The position numbers were made by a program, and so were the translations under genes. Positions 16,222-23,363 of a stretch of DNA of 30,154 bases are shown piece after piece. The notes under the pieces are model-generated. The model made no database searches. It was not told the origin of the DNA and was given only the letters and a program-made list of their open reading frames with translations. Within the stretch, counting starts at the first letter, position 1, and every line of letters begins with the position of its first letter. The stretch is from Rhodocyclaceae bacterium UBA5602 (GTDB lineage Bacteria > Pseudomonadota > Gammaproteobacteria > Burkholderiales > Rhodocyclaceae), in NCBI GenBank assembly GCA_002424865.1, contig DILC01000066.1, forward strand, positions 2,200 to 32,353, read 5' to 3'.

Positions 16222-17610
16222 ATGAGCGAGCAAGATATTACTTTTGATCGTGAGTTGATCCGTCGCTTCGATGTTAACGGCCCGCGATACACGTCCTATC
16301 CGACGGCTGATCGCTTTGTTGAGGCGTTTACGGCCAGTCACTATGAACATTGGTTAAGCCAGCGCGGACGGATTACGCCAAGTCGCCCGTTGTCCTTGTA
16401 TGTACACATTCCATTTTGTCCGACGATTTGTTATTACTGCGCCTGCAATAAAATTATTACGAAAGATCATGGTCGCTCGGCAAAATACCTGTCCTATCTG
16501 GGCAAGGAGATGGATAAGGTGCTTCATCATCTTGCCGGGGGTAAAGAAGTCTCGCAATTGCACTGGGGGGGCGGCTCCCCCAGCTTCCTGGCGGATGAGG
16601 AAATGCGCCTGCTGATGGACATGATTCGCGATCGTTTCACGCTGTCGCCGGACGGTGAGTACTCCATTGAAGTCGATCCGCGTAATGTGAGTGAAGCCAC
16701 GGTTGCTTTGTTGGCTGGGTTGGGCTTTAACCGCATGAGCATAGGCATTCAGGATTTTTCACCAGACGTGCAAAAGGCAGTTAACCGCATCCAAAGCCTT
16801 GAAGAAACACAACGCGTGATGAATGCCGCACGTGAGTCTGGCTTCAAATCCATCTCGGTTGACCTGATGTACGGTCTGCCCAAACAGGACGTTATCAGTT
16901 TTAATTACACGCTGGATGAGGTGATCAAACTCGATCCTGATCGTCTGTCCGTCTATAACTATGCCCATGTGCCGAATCAGGCCAAAGCGCAGCGCCGTAT
17001 CAATACCGCTGACTTGCCATCGGCTGATGAGAAATTGCAGATTTTGCAGCGGACGATACGCCGTTTAACTGAGGCGGGGTATGTTTTTATCGGCATGGAT
17101 CATTTTGCCAAGCCGACCGATGAACTGGCCATTGCCCAGCGCCAGGGGCTGTTGCACCGCAATTTTCAAGGTTATTCAACGCATGCCGAGGCTGATTTAC
17201 TGGCGCTCGGCGTCTCCGCTATTGGTAAAATGGGGCCGAGCTATGTGCAAAATGTGCGCATCCTGGAGGACTATTACAATTTGCTGGATCAGGGTAGTCT
17301 ACCTGTCTTGCGGGGCATCCAATTAACGGCTGATGATCTGTTGCGACGCAGTATCATTCAGTCCTTGATGTGTCATTTTGCCTTGCCCATCGAGTCGATT
17401 GAGATAGCGCATTTAATTGATTTCAAATCTTACTTTGTAGCCGAGTTAGCCGATTTGTCTGCCATGGAAGAAGATGGTTTGGTCACTGTGACGGATCAAT
17501 GGATTACGGTGAATCCATCCGGCCGCTTGTTGGTGCGCGCTATTGCGATGGTGTTTGACCGTTATCTGCGGTCGGATAGGGAAAGAATTCGTTATTCAAA
17601 AGTCATTTGA
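16222..17610 (+). CDS. hemN: Oxygen-independent coproporphyrinogen III oxidase (radical SAM)
   Basis: 462 residues. It converts coproporphyrinogen III to protoporphyrinogen IX without O2 and so supplies haem for the cbb3 oxidase under oxygen limitation. The radical-SAM cysteines lie in CPTICYYCAC (Cys66, 70, 73, 75), with GGGSPSF nearby, and the N-terminal signature GPRYTSYPTADRF is intact. The frame opens at ATG 16186, but starting at ATG 16222 the N-terminus aligns residue for residue with E. coli HemN, and the promoter geometry agrees. An AAGG stands very close to this ATG, so the ribosome-binding site is weak. A perfect FNR box lies upstream. Confidence 0.96.
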   Translation: MSEQDITFDRELIRRFDVNGPRYTSYPTADRFVEAFTASHYEHWLSQRGRITPSRPLSLYVHIPFCPTICYYCACNKIITKDHGRSAKYLSYLGKEMDKVLHHLAGGKEVSQLHWGGGSPSFLADEEMRLLMDMIRDRFTLSPDGEYSIEVDPRNVSEATVALLAGLGFNRMSIGIQDFSPDVQKAVNRIQSLEETQRVMNAARESGFKSISVDLMYGLPKQDVISFNYTLDEVIKLDPDRLSVYNYAHVPNQAKAQRRINTADLPSADEKLQILQRTIRRLTEAGYVFIGMDHFAKPTDELAIAQRQGLLHRNFQGYSTHAEADLLALGVSAIGKMGPSYVQNVRILEDYYNLLDQGSLPVLRGIQLTADDLLRRSIIQSLMCHFALPIESIEIAHLIDFKSYFVAELADLSAMEEDGLVTVTDQWITVNPSGRLLVRAIAMVFDRYLRSDRERIRYSKVI

Positions 17611-17673
17611 ATAAGTTTTACTATCTGGTATTGAGGCCACAACGCATGTGGTGCAACGAGGGCAAATAATTGC

Positions 17674-18378
17674 ATGTATGACGCTGGGCTGGTGGCCGTA
17701 TTTCTTGTTGGTTTACTGGGCGGTGTTCATTGTGCTGGCATGTGTGGTGGGATAGTGTCGGCTCTGACCGTGCAGTTGCCACGGGGGAAAACACCCTGGT
17801 CAATTCATTTGGCATATAACCTTGGGCGTATCAGCAGCTACATGGTGGCCGGCGCCATCATGGGTACGGTGGGTAGCTTGGGCTTGTTGCTGGAGCATTG
17901 GTTGCCCGTGCAAATGGCGCTCTATGTGGGCGCTAATTTAATGCTGATTGGCTTGGGGTTGTATCTCACGGGGCTTACGCGAACGCTGGCTTTTGTTGAG
18001 CGTGCTGGTTACTGGCTATGGCGACGTGTGCAGCCCTTGACGCGGCGCTTTCTGCCGATTAAAGGCGTGCGCCAAGCGCTGCCGCTGGGCATGCTCTGGG
18101 GCTGGCTGCCTTGTGGCCTGGTGTATAGCGTGCTAGCCATGACGTTGTTGTCTGGCAGTCCGTTGCGCGGTGCGCTCATCATGCTCGCTTTTGGCTTGGG
18201 CACCTTGCCTAACTTGATGCTTGCAGGGCTGTTGCTGATGCGTTTTCGCCGTCTGACACAGGGGCGTACTTTGCGTTTGCTGAGTGGTTTTTTAGTGCTG
18301 CTGTTTGGTGCGTGGGGGCTTATCAATGCGACGACGCTAGGCGGCAAGCTGTGGCAGGGCATTGTTTGTCACGTGTAA
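17674..18378 (+). CDS. TauE/SafE (UreH-like) family membrane protein, probable metal or thiol transporter
   Basis: 234 residues with about six membrane helices. Conserved Cys motifs are GGVHCAGMCGG (about 16-26) and WLPCGLVYS (about 144-152), as in 'sulfite exporter TauE/SafE' proteins that accompany cco and fnr genes in many betaproteobacteria. The DsbD/CcdA-like Cys pattern fits copper or redox handling for cbb3 oxidase maturation, but the substrate is not proven. It starts 63 bases after hemN and is probably in the same transcript. GAGG lies about 13 bases before the ATG, so the ribosome-binding site is weak. The stop codon overlaps the start of a short repeat copy. Confidence 0.85.
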   Translation: MYDAGLVAVFLVGLLGGVHCAGMCGGIVSALTVQLPRGKTPWSIHLAYNLGRISSYMVAGAIMGTVGSLGLLLEHWLPVQMALYVGANLMLIGLGLYLTGLTRTLAFVERAGYWLWRRVQPLTRRFLPIKGVRQALPLGMLWGWLPCGLVYSVLAMTLLSGSPLRGALIMLAFGLGTLPNLMLAGLLLMRFRRLTQGRTLRLLSGFLVLLFGAWGLINATTLGGKLWQGIVCHV

Positions 18379-18418
18379 AAAGTCGGCGCTGGCGGGACGG
18401 CGTACAGATGCTTTTTAC
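18377..18418. repeat. Short dispersed repeat, copy 1
   Basis: Contains AAAAGTCGGCGCTGGCGG followed by a GACGGCG tail. Similar copies are at 23294-23318 and 24442-24479, all on the plus strand and just outside genes. In this copy GTAAAAAG (18375-18382) and CTTTTTAC (18411-18418) are complementary, so it can form a stem at the 3' end of the preceding gene. It looks like a REP-type or intergenic repeat; the function is unknown. Confidence 0.6.
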
Positions 18419-18430
18419 AAGGCTTCGCGT

Positions 18431-18585
18431 GAAACAACGCCATTTGATGCCGGGTTACGCCGCTCGCGTAGCGAGCCAAGGCAGTTTCCTCCCCCGTGCG
18501 GGGGAGGTTGGGTGGGGCGGGCCTTTATGCTGCCTTTCGCGTGTTTCATCATCAGCGGGTGGCATTTACTTATCATGAGCGTTAG
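18431..18585 (+). repeat. Repeat A, left member of an inverted repeat pair
   Basis: About 155 bp, related to the reverse complement of 24185-24428. The outer 65 bases (about 18521-18585) differ from the partner at about five positions; the inner end matches over GAAACAAC and TTTGATGCCGGGT. It contains a tight hairpin, CCTCCCCC (18488-18495) with GGGGGAGG (18500-18507). It lacks about 90 bp present in the partner. No transposase is visible, so it is either a non-autonomous element or a genome-wide intergenic repeat. Confidence 0.75.
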
Positions 18586-18620
18586 GGCATATGCAAACCC
18601 ATCTGCAAAGTGGTCATGTC

Positions 18621-18662
18621 TTGATGCAAGTCAACTCAACCTGTTTTGCCTCTGGATACCCT
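18621..18662 (+). promoter_or_regulatory. FNR-like box and -10 hexamer upstream of the first extradiol gene
   Basis: TTGATGCAAGTCAA (18621-18634) matches the FNR consensus with one change (G for A). A TACCCT hexamer (18657-18662) starts exactly 29.5 bases from the box centre, so the box would sit at -41.5 as in class II FNR promoters, with transcription start near 18669. Activation at low oxygen is inferred. Confidence 0.55.
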
Positions 18663-18737
18663 GAGCTACGTATTTTTCAAAAGTCATGAAATTGAGGGGT
18701 TAAGCGAGGGTCGTTATTATAAAAAGAGGAGATCGTC

Positions 18738-19661
18738 ATGGCTGTTACGCGTTTGGGCTATATGAGCATTTACGCGCTGGATATGGTTGCCAGTGAGAAA
18801 CATTACACCGAGGTGGTCGGCTTAAGAGTCACGGGACGACGCGCCGGGCAGGTGTATTTGCAAGCGCATGAGTCTCAGGATCATCACTGTCTTATTCTGA
18901 ATGCGGCTGACCGTGCAGGGCTGGATCATGTCGGATTCAAGGTGAATGACATCAATGATTTGGCAGAAGCGGAAGCCGTCGCCAAAGATTGGGGCTTGGT
19001 GACACGGCGCGTTGCGGATGAGGAGGTGCTGGGGCAGGGCAAGGGAGTCATGATCACCTTGCCATCAGGCCACGTGTTGAATCTTTTTTATCATTCCGAC
19101 AGGTTGGGCTATAGCTACGGGATGCACAATCCGGACATTGTTCTAGCGCAGGTCGAAGGTGTTACGCCGGTGACGCATCTGGATCATGCCTTGTTGGCTG
19201 GCAATGATTGCGATAAAACAGTCAAGTTCTTGGTGGAGGCACTGGACTTTAATCTGACAGAAACCATCCTGGCACCGGATGGTAGTCCATTCGCTTTCTT
19301 TTTAACAACCAGCAGTACGATTCATAATCTCGCCTTTGCGCCTGGCCCGTCGAATGGCTTGCACCACATTGCGTTTTATGTGAATGATCGGGCCGATGTG
19401 ATTCGCCGCGTGGATATGTTGAAGCATAGAAAAGTTTCCACGCTGGGCTACGGCATCAGTCGCCATGGGATTGGCGGGGTGACGACAACCTACTTCTTCG
19501 ACCCATCAGGAAACAGAAATGAATTTCAGTGTGGCGTGTATGAAGCATCAACGATTCGGGGTAATGTGCCGCCGATTGTCTGGGCCGGTGAAAATATTCC
19601 TCGTGGCACCTTTTATTATGAGGCTGCCGTTCCGCCAAATTTCTTTGAAGTGGTGACATGA
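18738..19661 (+). CDS. Catechol 2,3-dioxygenase (XylE-type extradiol dioxygenase)
   Basis: 307 residues with two vicinal-oxygen-chelate domains. It should open catechol or a substituted catechol next to the hydroxyls, giving a yellow 2-hydroxymuconic semialdehyde. Fe(II) ligands are His150 (HLDHALL), His210 (LHHIAF) and Glu262 (FFDPSGNRNEF), the last inside the extradiol signature. A conserved RHG (242-244) and Tyr252 provide likely second-shell residues. An AGAGGAG ribosome-binding site precedes the ATG. It stands alone between an FNR-like promoter and a terminator, apart from any meta-pathway operon. Its sequence is clearly different from the second XylE-type copy at 20967-21914. Substrate range is unknown. 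Confidence 0.93.
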   Translation: MAVTRLGYMSIYALDMVASEKHYTEVVGLRVTGRRAGQVYLQAHESQDHHCLILNAADRAGLDHVGFKVNDINDLAEAEAVAKDWGLVTRRVADEEVLGQGKGVMITLPSGHVLNLFYHSDRLGYSYGMHNPDIVLAQVEGVTPVTHLDHALLAGNDCDKTVKFLVEALDFNLTETILAPDGSPFAFFLTTSSTIHNLAFAPGPSNGLHHIAFYVNDRADVIRRVDMLKHRKVSTLGYGISRHGIGGVTTTYFFDPSGNRNEFQCGVYEASTIRGNVPPIVWAGENIPRGTFYYEAAVPPNFFEVVT

Positions 19662-19688
19662 TAAAAATTGCTAGCATCCTGCTTAGCT

Positions 19689-19727
19689 AAAAAAGCGGTG
19701 CAACCTCTAGATTGCACCGCTTTTTTT
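19689..19727. terminator. Bidirectional rho-independent terminator
   Basis: AAAAAAGCGGTGCAA pairs with TTGCACCGCTTTTTT around an 8-base loop and ends in a run of T on both strands. It lies between the convergent extradiol gene (stop at 19661) and the di-iron hydroxylase gene (stop at 19745), so it should end transcription from both sides. Confidence 0.92.
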
Positions 19728-19744
19728 ATGGGTTAATTCATGGC

Positions 19745-20875
19745 TTAAGTGGCTACTTTTGTTTGTTGCGTCAAAGCAGCCTCCGCTTCACCTATCCAAT
19801 CGGGCCATCCTGCGCGGCGATTGGCTTCCCTGGCCAGTTTTCTTTCTTCAGGTGAGGCATATTCCAGATCCCATTTTTTCAGGCGAGGCTTAACAATCAG
19901 GTTGTCCCACACCCAGGGAATGAGCGCGGCGGGGGCGCAAATGAATACGCTGGGCATTTCAGGGGCACCTTTGTGCACTTGCAGGTTATAGAAAGGCAAA
20001 AAGCCATCACGGTGGTGATCAATGTGGTTGGTAATCTCCACGCCTGCGATGCGTGACATGGTGGAGAAATGATGCCAGGTGTGACGATCCTCAATTGGTT
20101 GGCTGGTGACACGTTGCAGCCCGTAATGTTGCAGGTAATTGAGGGCTTCCAAGACAAATTTGGTAGTCACCATCACCGCTAGCGTTAAGCTGCCTGCCAA
20201 CACGCCTGCATATAAACCAATACCTAAGGGTGTGCCAAATACGGCAACCAGCCCCCAAAACACCAGGCTGCTAGGCCCCCAGACACTCTTGTTGTTTACC
20301 GACAGGCGACGCTTTTCCAGTTCAAAGGTGTCCAGATAAGCCCCTTTGGTTGCGCGCCAGATGAATTGATAGAACTTTTCACCACGCTGTGGCGTATCGC
20401 TATCATTTTCAGTATCAAAGTGCAGGTGATGGGTATGCACATGGCCTATGGCGCGATGCGGATCGAAAAAGAAGGTGGCGGCAATGTTGGCCAGAAAACG
20501 CTCGAAAGCACTGCGTCTGTGCATTAATTCATGGGCGACAGGCAAGTTAGGGACGGCACTAATCCAGACCAGACTGGCAAAGCAGCCAAGGAGCGCAAGG
20601 TTGACATTGGTTGTGATGTCAAAGCCCGTCTTCATGCGCCAGGCAAATGTGCCGTACATGACCAACATGAGCGCTACATGCAGATACAACGGCAAATCAA
20701 CAAAGAACGGATGGCGGATCTGGCGGTTTTTATAGTCATTGGGCAACATCAAATCCAGCACTAACAAAAACAGATAGGTTGATGCGCCAAGCCACACCCA
20801 TTGGTCGCCAAGATAGAAGCCGACAATAGCAATTGCCACGAGTAATGTATTCAGGTAATAACGTAAGTAATCCAT
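19745..20875 (-). CDS. XylM/AlkB-type membrane di-iron hydroxylase
   Basis: 376 residues, membrane-bound, with helices near 8-22, 28-44, 62-78, 90-110 and 200-240. The histidine boxes of the AlkB/XylM family are present: HELMHRR (115-121), HVHTHH (145-150), LQHYGL (249-254) and NHIDHH (283-288). Length and box spelling resemble xylene monooxygenase hydroxylase subunit XylM more than long-chain AlkB, suggesting methyl-group or alkyl side-chain hydroxylation of an aromatic; an alkane substrate cannot be excluded. Such enzymes need a reductase (XylA) or rubredoxin, and none is in the window. A strong GGAGGAAAAAA ribosome-binding site precedes the ATG. A terminator separates it from the upstream extradiol gene, so it depends on read-through or an unrecognised promoter. 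Confidence 0.9.
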   Translation of the reverse strand: MDYLRYYLNTLLVAIAIVGFYLGDQWVWLGASTYLFLLVLDLMLPNDYKNRQIRHPFFVDLPLYLHVALMLVMYGTFAWRMKTGFDITTNVNLALLGCFASLVWISAVPNLPVAHELMHRRSAFERFLANIAATFFFDPHRAIGHVHTHHLHFDTENDSDTPQRGEKFYQFIWRATKGAYLDTFELEKRRLSVNNKSVWGPSSLVFWGLVAVFGTPLGIGLYAGVLAGSLTLAVMVTTKFVLEALNYLQHYGLQRVTSQPIEDRHTWHHFSTMSRIAGVEITNHIDHHRDGFLPFYNLQVHKGAPEMPSVFICAPAALIPWVWDNLIVKPRLKKWDLEYASPEERKLAREANRRAGWPDWIGEAEAALTQQTKVAT

Positions 20876-20910
20876 GGTTTTTTCCTCCGAAATTTTAATT
20901 GCCCTGGCTA

Positions 20911-20941
20911 AAAAAATACCCTCAAGCTATAAACTTGAGGG
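20911..20941 (-). terminator. Rho-independent terminator after the second XylE-type gene
   Basis: On the minus strand CCCTCAAG and CTTGAGGG form an 8-bp stem with a 7-base loop, followed by TATTTTTTT. It lies 25 bases past the stop of the extradiol gene at 20967 and 35 bases before the start of the XylM-type gene, so it should reduce but need not abolish downstream expression. Confidence 0.85.
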
Positions 20942-20966
20942 CGGACAGATATTCTAAAAATCAGTT

Positions 20967-21914
20967 TCAGGTATAAACCGTCGTGAAAGACGGCGTGAGC
21001 TCGCGCGTGTGATAGAAAATTCCTTGCCCTAAGTGCGATTCATCCCATGTGGTGACCGGGCGATCAGGTTGGGCGAGATAGCCCAGGCCGGCAAATGTTT
21101 CATTACGGTTGCCTGACGGGTCAAAGAAGTAAATCGTCTCACCGCGTGTAATGCCGTGGCGCGTGGGGGTGACATCAACGCTGGTTTTGTTCTTCGACAT
21201 GATGTCGGCTGCTTTGAGAATATCGTTCCAGTTATCCAGGAAGAAAGCGATGTGGTGCAAGCCGTTAATCGGGCCGCCAACAAAAGCCAAGTCATGCGGT
21301 GTCGAGGTGCGGAAAAGCCACGTAGCGGCTTTGGCTTTTGCATTTTCCGGGCCGACCAGAATCTGCTCGGAGAGATAAAAGTCCAGCACTTCCATGCAGA
21401 ACTTGGTGTTTTCTTCCACCATGTTGATGCCTTTTTCAGGATTCATCTCACACATCAACAGGCAATGATCCAGCCAATGCGCGCCTGTGCCTTTAATGTC
21501 ATCCGGCCATGGGTCGGGGTTGCTGGAGCCTACGTCCGTATTCACAAACTCTTTTTGCGCATACAGGCGCATGTCGTGCCCGCTGGGCAGGTTGAATTTC
21601 AGCATGCGGCCAACGAAAGGCAAGGTATTGGCAGGTTGAATTTCCGTCTTGATGCCATAGGCTTCAATGCGTTGTTGCAGTGCATCGAGGTCAGCGTCAC
21701 GTTCTACTTTGTAGGCCACATGGTTGATGCCGGCCTTGTCGGCTGGTGAGAGGATCAGCGAGTATTTGTCCCACTCGTCCCAGCATTTGAGATACACATT
21801 GCCTTGTGCATCGGTATGCGTGGTTTTCAAGCCGACCACATTTTCATAATGCTTCAAGGCCGCTTTCATATCCATGACGCGGATATTGACGTGGCCGATT
21901 CTCATGATGCCCAT
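20967..21914 (-). CDS. Catechol 2,3-dioxygenase (XylE-type), second copy
   Basis: 315 residues. Fe(II) ligands are His150 (WLDHCLL), His221 (LHHIAF) and Glu272 (FFDPSGNRNE), with RHG at 252-254. The C-terminal half closely follows Pseudomonas XylE/DmpB, including the RHGIT stretch and the final FYHTREL...FTTVYT. It cleaves catechols at the 2,3 bond. The frame is open back to ATG 21968, but ATG 21914 has an AAGGAG ribosome-binding site and gives the normal N-terminus MGIMRIGHVNIRV. It is divergent from the BphC-type gene at 22217, and an FNR box lies about 100 bases upstream. Confidence 0.95.
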   Translation of the reverse strand: MGIMRIGHVNIRVMDMKAALKHYENVVGLKTTHTDAQGNVYLKCWDEWDKYSLILSPADKAGINHVAYKVERDADLDALQQRIEAYGIKTEIQPANTLPFVGRMLKFNLPSGHDMRLYAQKEFVNTDVGSSNPDPWPDDIKGTGAHWLDHCLLMCEMNPEKGINMVEENTKFCMEVLDFYLSEQILVGPENAKAKAATWLFRTSTPHDLAFVGGPINGLHHIAFFLDNWNDILKAADIMSKNKTSVDVTPTRHGITRGETIYFFDPSGNRNETFAGLGYLAQPDRPVTTWDESHLGQGIFYHTRELTPSFTTVYT

Positions 21915-22011
21915 AACAGTCTCCTTGGTTTTCTGGTGGATTGCAGCGGTAAATCTCGAAAATGTCACCGTATGCAGATAAACATTCTTTCATCGGCTAA
22001 ATTCTGCCGCT

Positions 22012-22025
22012 TTGATCAAAATCAA
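22012..22025 (-). promoter_or_regulatory. Perfect FNR box, probably for the second XylE-type gene
   Basis: TTGATCAAAATCAA matches TTGAT-N4-ATCAA exactly and is flanked by one more symmetric T/A pair. On the minus strand an AAGAAT hexamer (21984-21989) begins 29.5 bases from the centre, the -10 place for a class II promoter. This would start transcription near 21977, about 63 bases before the ATG at 21914. The assignment to the minus-strand gene is inferred from spacing. Confidence 0.7.
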
Positions 22026-22122
22026 ATGTTGCTGACTTCCATGGGAAATTTCACGCGCGCCTTATCCTGGTTTTTATGTTTTGGTTCTGGCCGATCAAAA
22101 GACGTGCTGATCACAAGTTGTC

Positions 22123-22164
22123 TTGATATAGATCAACTGCTAAATAAAAACGGATTGGTAGTCT
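22123..22164 (+). promoter_or_regulatory. Perfect FNR box and -10 hexamer for the BphC-type gene
   Basis: TTGATATAGATCAA (22123-22136) matches the FNR consensus exactly. A TAGTCT hexamer (22159-22164) starts 29.5 bases from the centre, so the box would be at -41.5 with transcription start near 22171, about 46 bases before the ATG at 22217. Confidence 0.7.
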
Positions 22165-22216
22165 GCGCCACGCAGTAAGCGGATTTTTAAACTGACAAAG
22201 CAAGGGAGGTTAGATC

Positions 22217-23140
22217 ATGGCAGTTGTAACTGAGCTGGGCTATATGGGTTTAGGCGTGTCGGACATGGCGGCGTGGAAAGAGTATGCGGCGCATGTGATC
22301 GGCGCGGAAGTTTTCGATGAGGGTGAAGCTGATCGGTTTTACATTCGTCTGGATTATCAGCATCATCGCTTCATCGTGCATAACACCGGGTCGGATGACT
22401 TGGAATATTTGGGCTGGCGGGTTGCCGGACCGGAAGAGTTTGAGGAAATGAAAGCGCAACTGACCGCAGCGGGTGTCGAGTTTCGCCAAGGCAGCGCAGA
22501 GGAATGCCAGGAACGCCGGGTATTGGATCTCATCAAGTTTTTGGATCCGGGTGGCAATCCGACCGAGGTTTATCACGGTCCGTTGATTGACTATCATAAG
22601 CCGTTTCACCCCGGGCGTGGCATGCATGGCCGTTTTGTGACCGGTAGCGAAGGCTTGGGGCATTTGATTTTGCGCCAAGCAGATGTGCAAAAGGCTTATC
22701 GGTTTTATACCGATGTGTTTGGCATGCGCGGTTCAATCGAATATCACTTGCAAGTGCCTCAGGCGGGTATTGTTGCCAAGCCGGTGTTCATGCATTGCAA
22801 TGATCGTGATCATACCGTGGCTTTTGTCGGTGGTCCTGCGCCTAAACGGATTAACCACCTGAAGTTTGAAGTCGATAATATCGACGATATTGGCCTGACT
22901 CACGATATTGTCCGGGATAGAAAACTTCCTGTGCATCTGAGCCTGGGCAAGCATGCGAATGACCACATGCTGACTTTCTATCATGTCAATCCATCAGGCT
23001 GGCTAGTCGAGGTCGGCGGTGTCGGCCGTAAAGCCACATACCAGTCGGAATACTATGAGTATGACATGTGGGGTCACGATAATGAAGAGCCGGGCTATGG
23101 GCTGGATCTTCGCTTGCGCTACGACTGGTCGAAGAAGTAA
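22217..23140 (+). CDS. BphC/NahC-type extradiol dioxygenase (2,3-dihydroxybiphenyl or dihydroxynaphthalene type)
   Basis: 307 residues with two glyoxalase-fold domains. Fe(II) ligands are His149 (GLGHLIL), His214 (INHLKFEV) and Glu265 (NPSGWLVEVGG). His199 and Tyr255 (LTFYH) are likely active-site residues. The protein belongs with bicyclic-substrate extradiols (BphC, NahC, HsaC and related) rather than with XylE. A likely substrate is a dihydroxylated bi- or polycyclic aromatic, or another bulky catechol; this is inferred. An AAGGGAGG ribosome-binding site precedes the ATG. It is a single-gene unit between an FNR-box promoter and a strong terminator. Confidence 0.93.
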   Translation: MAVVTELGYMGLGVSDMAAWKEYAAHVIGAEVFDEGEADRFYIRLDYQHHRFIVHNTGSDDLEYLGWRVAGPEEFEEMKAQLTAAGVEFRQGSAEECQERRVLDLIKFLDPGGNPTEVYHGPLIDYHKPFHPGRGMHGRFVTGSEGLGHLILRQADVQKAYRFYTDVFGMRGSIEYHLQVPQAGIVAKPVFMHCNDRDHTVAFVGGPAPKRINHLKFEVDNIDDIGLTHDIVRDRKLPVHLSLGKHANDHMLTFYHVNPSGWLVEVGGVGRKATYQSEYYEYDMWGHDNEEPGYGLDLRLRYDWSKK

Positions 23141-23163
23141 AGAAACAAGCAACACCATAAATT

Positions 23164-23207
23164 AAAATCCGCCCTCAGCAAAAAACTGGGGGCGGATTTT
23201 CTTCTTT
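23164..23207 (+). terminator. Rho-independent terminator after the BphC-type gene
   Basis: AAAATCCGCCCTCAG pairs with CTGGGGGCGGATTTT (one G-T pair) around a 7-base loop, followed by TTTTCTTCTTT. It lies 24 bases past the stop codon. Confidence 0.93.
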
Positions 23208-23293
23208 GTAAGCGCGAAGTGCTGTTATATCTTGCGGATGTTGGTGCGCACAGTGCAAAGTCAGTGCGGAAGCTGGTTGTGAAAGCCAGGGCT

Positions 23294-23318
23294 AAAAGTC
23301 GGCGCTGGCGGTACGGTG
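23294..23318. repeat. Short dispersed repeat, copy 2
   Basis: AAAAGTCGGCGCTGGCGG followed by TACGGTG is the same core as at 18377 and 24442. This copy lacks the complementary CTTTT arm. It lies in the 223-base gap between the BphC-type terminator and the end of nnrU. Confidence 0.6.
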
Positions 23319-23363
23319 CGGAATGGAAATCCCGTCGGATCCGCCCCAGCTACGCTGCATTGG

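Larger units (their letters stand above)
18379..18737. other. Repeat-rich intergenic region before the first extradiol gene
   Basis: Holds, in order, most of the short dispersed repeat, the 155-bp repeat A and an FNR-like promoter for the extradiol gene at 18738. An open frame of 88 residues runs through repeat A, but a related frame runs through repeat B, so it reflects the repeat rather than a gene. Confidence 0.6.
21915..22216. other. Divergent control region between two extradiol genes, with two FNR boxes
   Basis: About 300 bases with no gene. It contains two perfect FNR boxes, at 22012-22025 and 22123-22136, one suitably placed for each direction. A plus-strand open frame crosses it from inside the minus-strand extradiol gene, but it has no ribosome-binding site and is not a credible gene. 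Confidence 0.7.

Noticed and set aside
18312..18578. 88-residue plus-strand open frame overlapping the TauE/SafE gene end and repeat A
   Set aside because: Its C-terminal part is encoded by repeat A, and a similar frame occurs in repeat B (24185-24430, minus); this reflects repeated DNA, not two genes.
21156..21749. 197-residue plus-strand open frame
   Set aside because: Antisense to the XylE-type dioxygenase at 20967-21914, which has all metal ligands.
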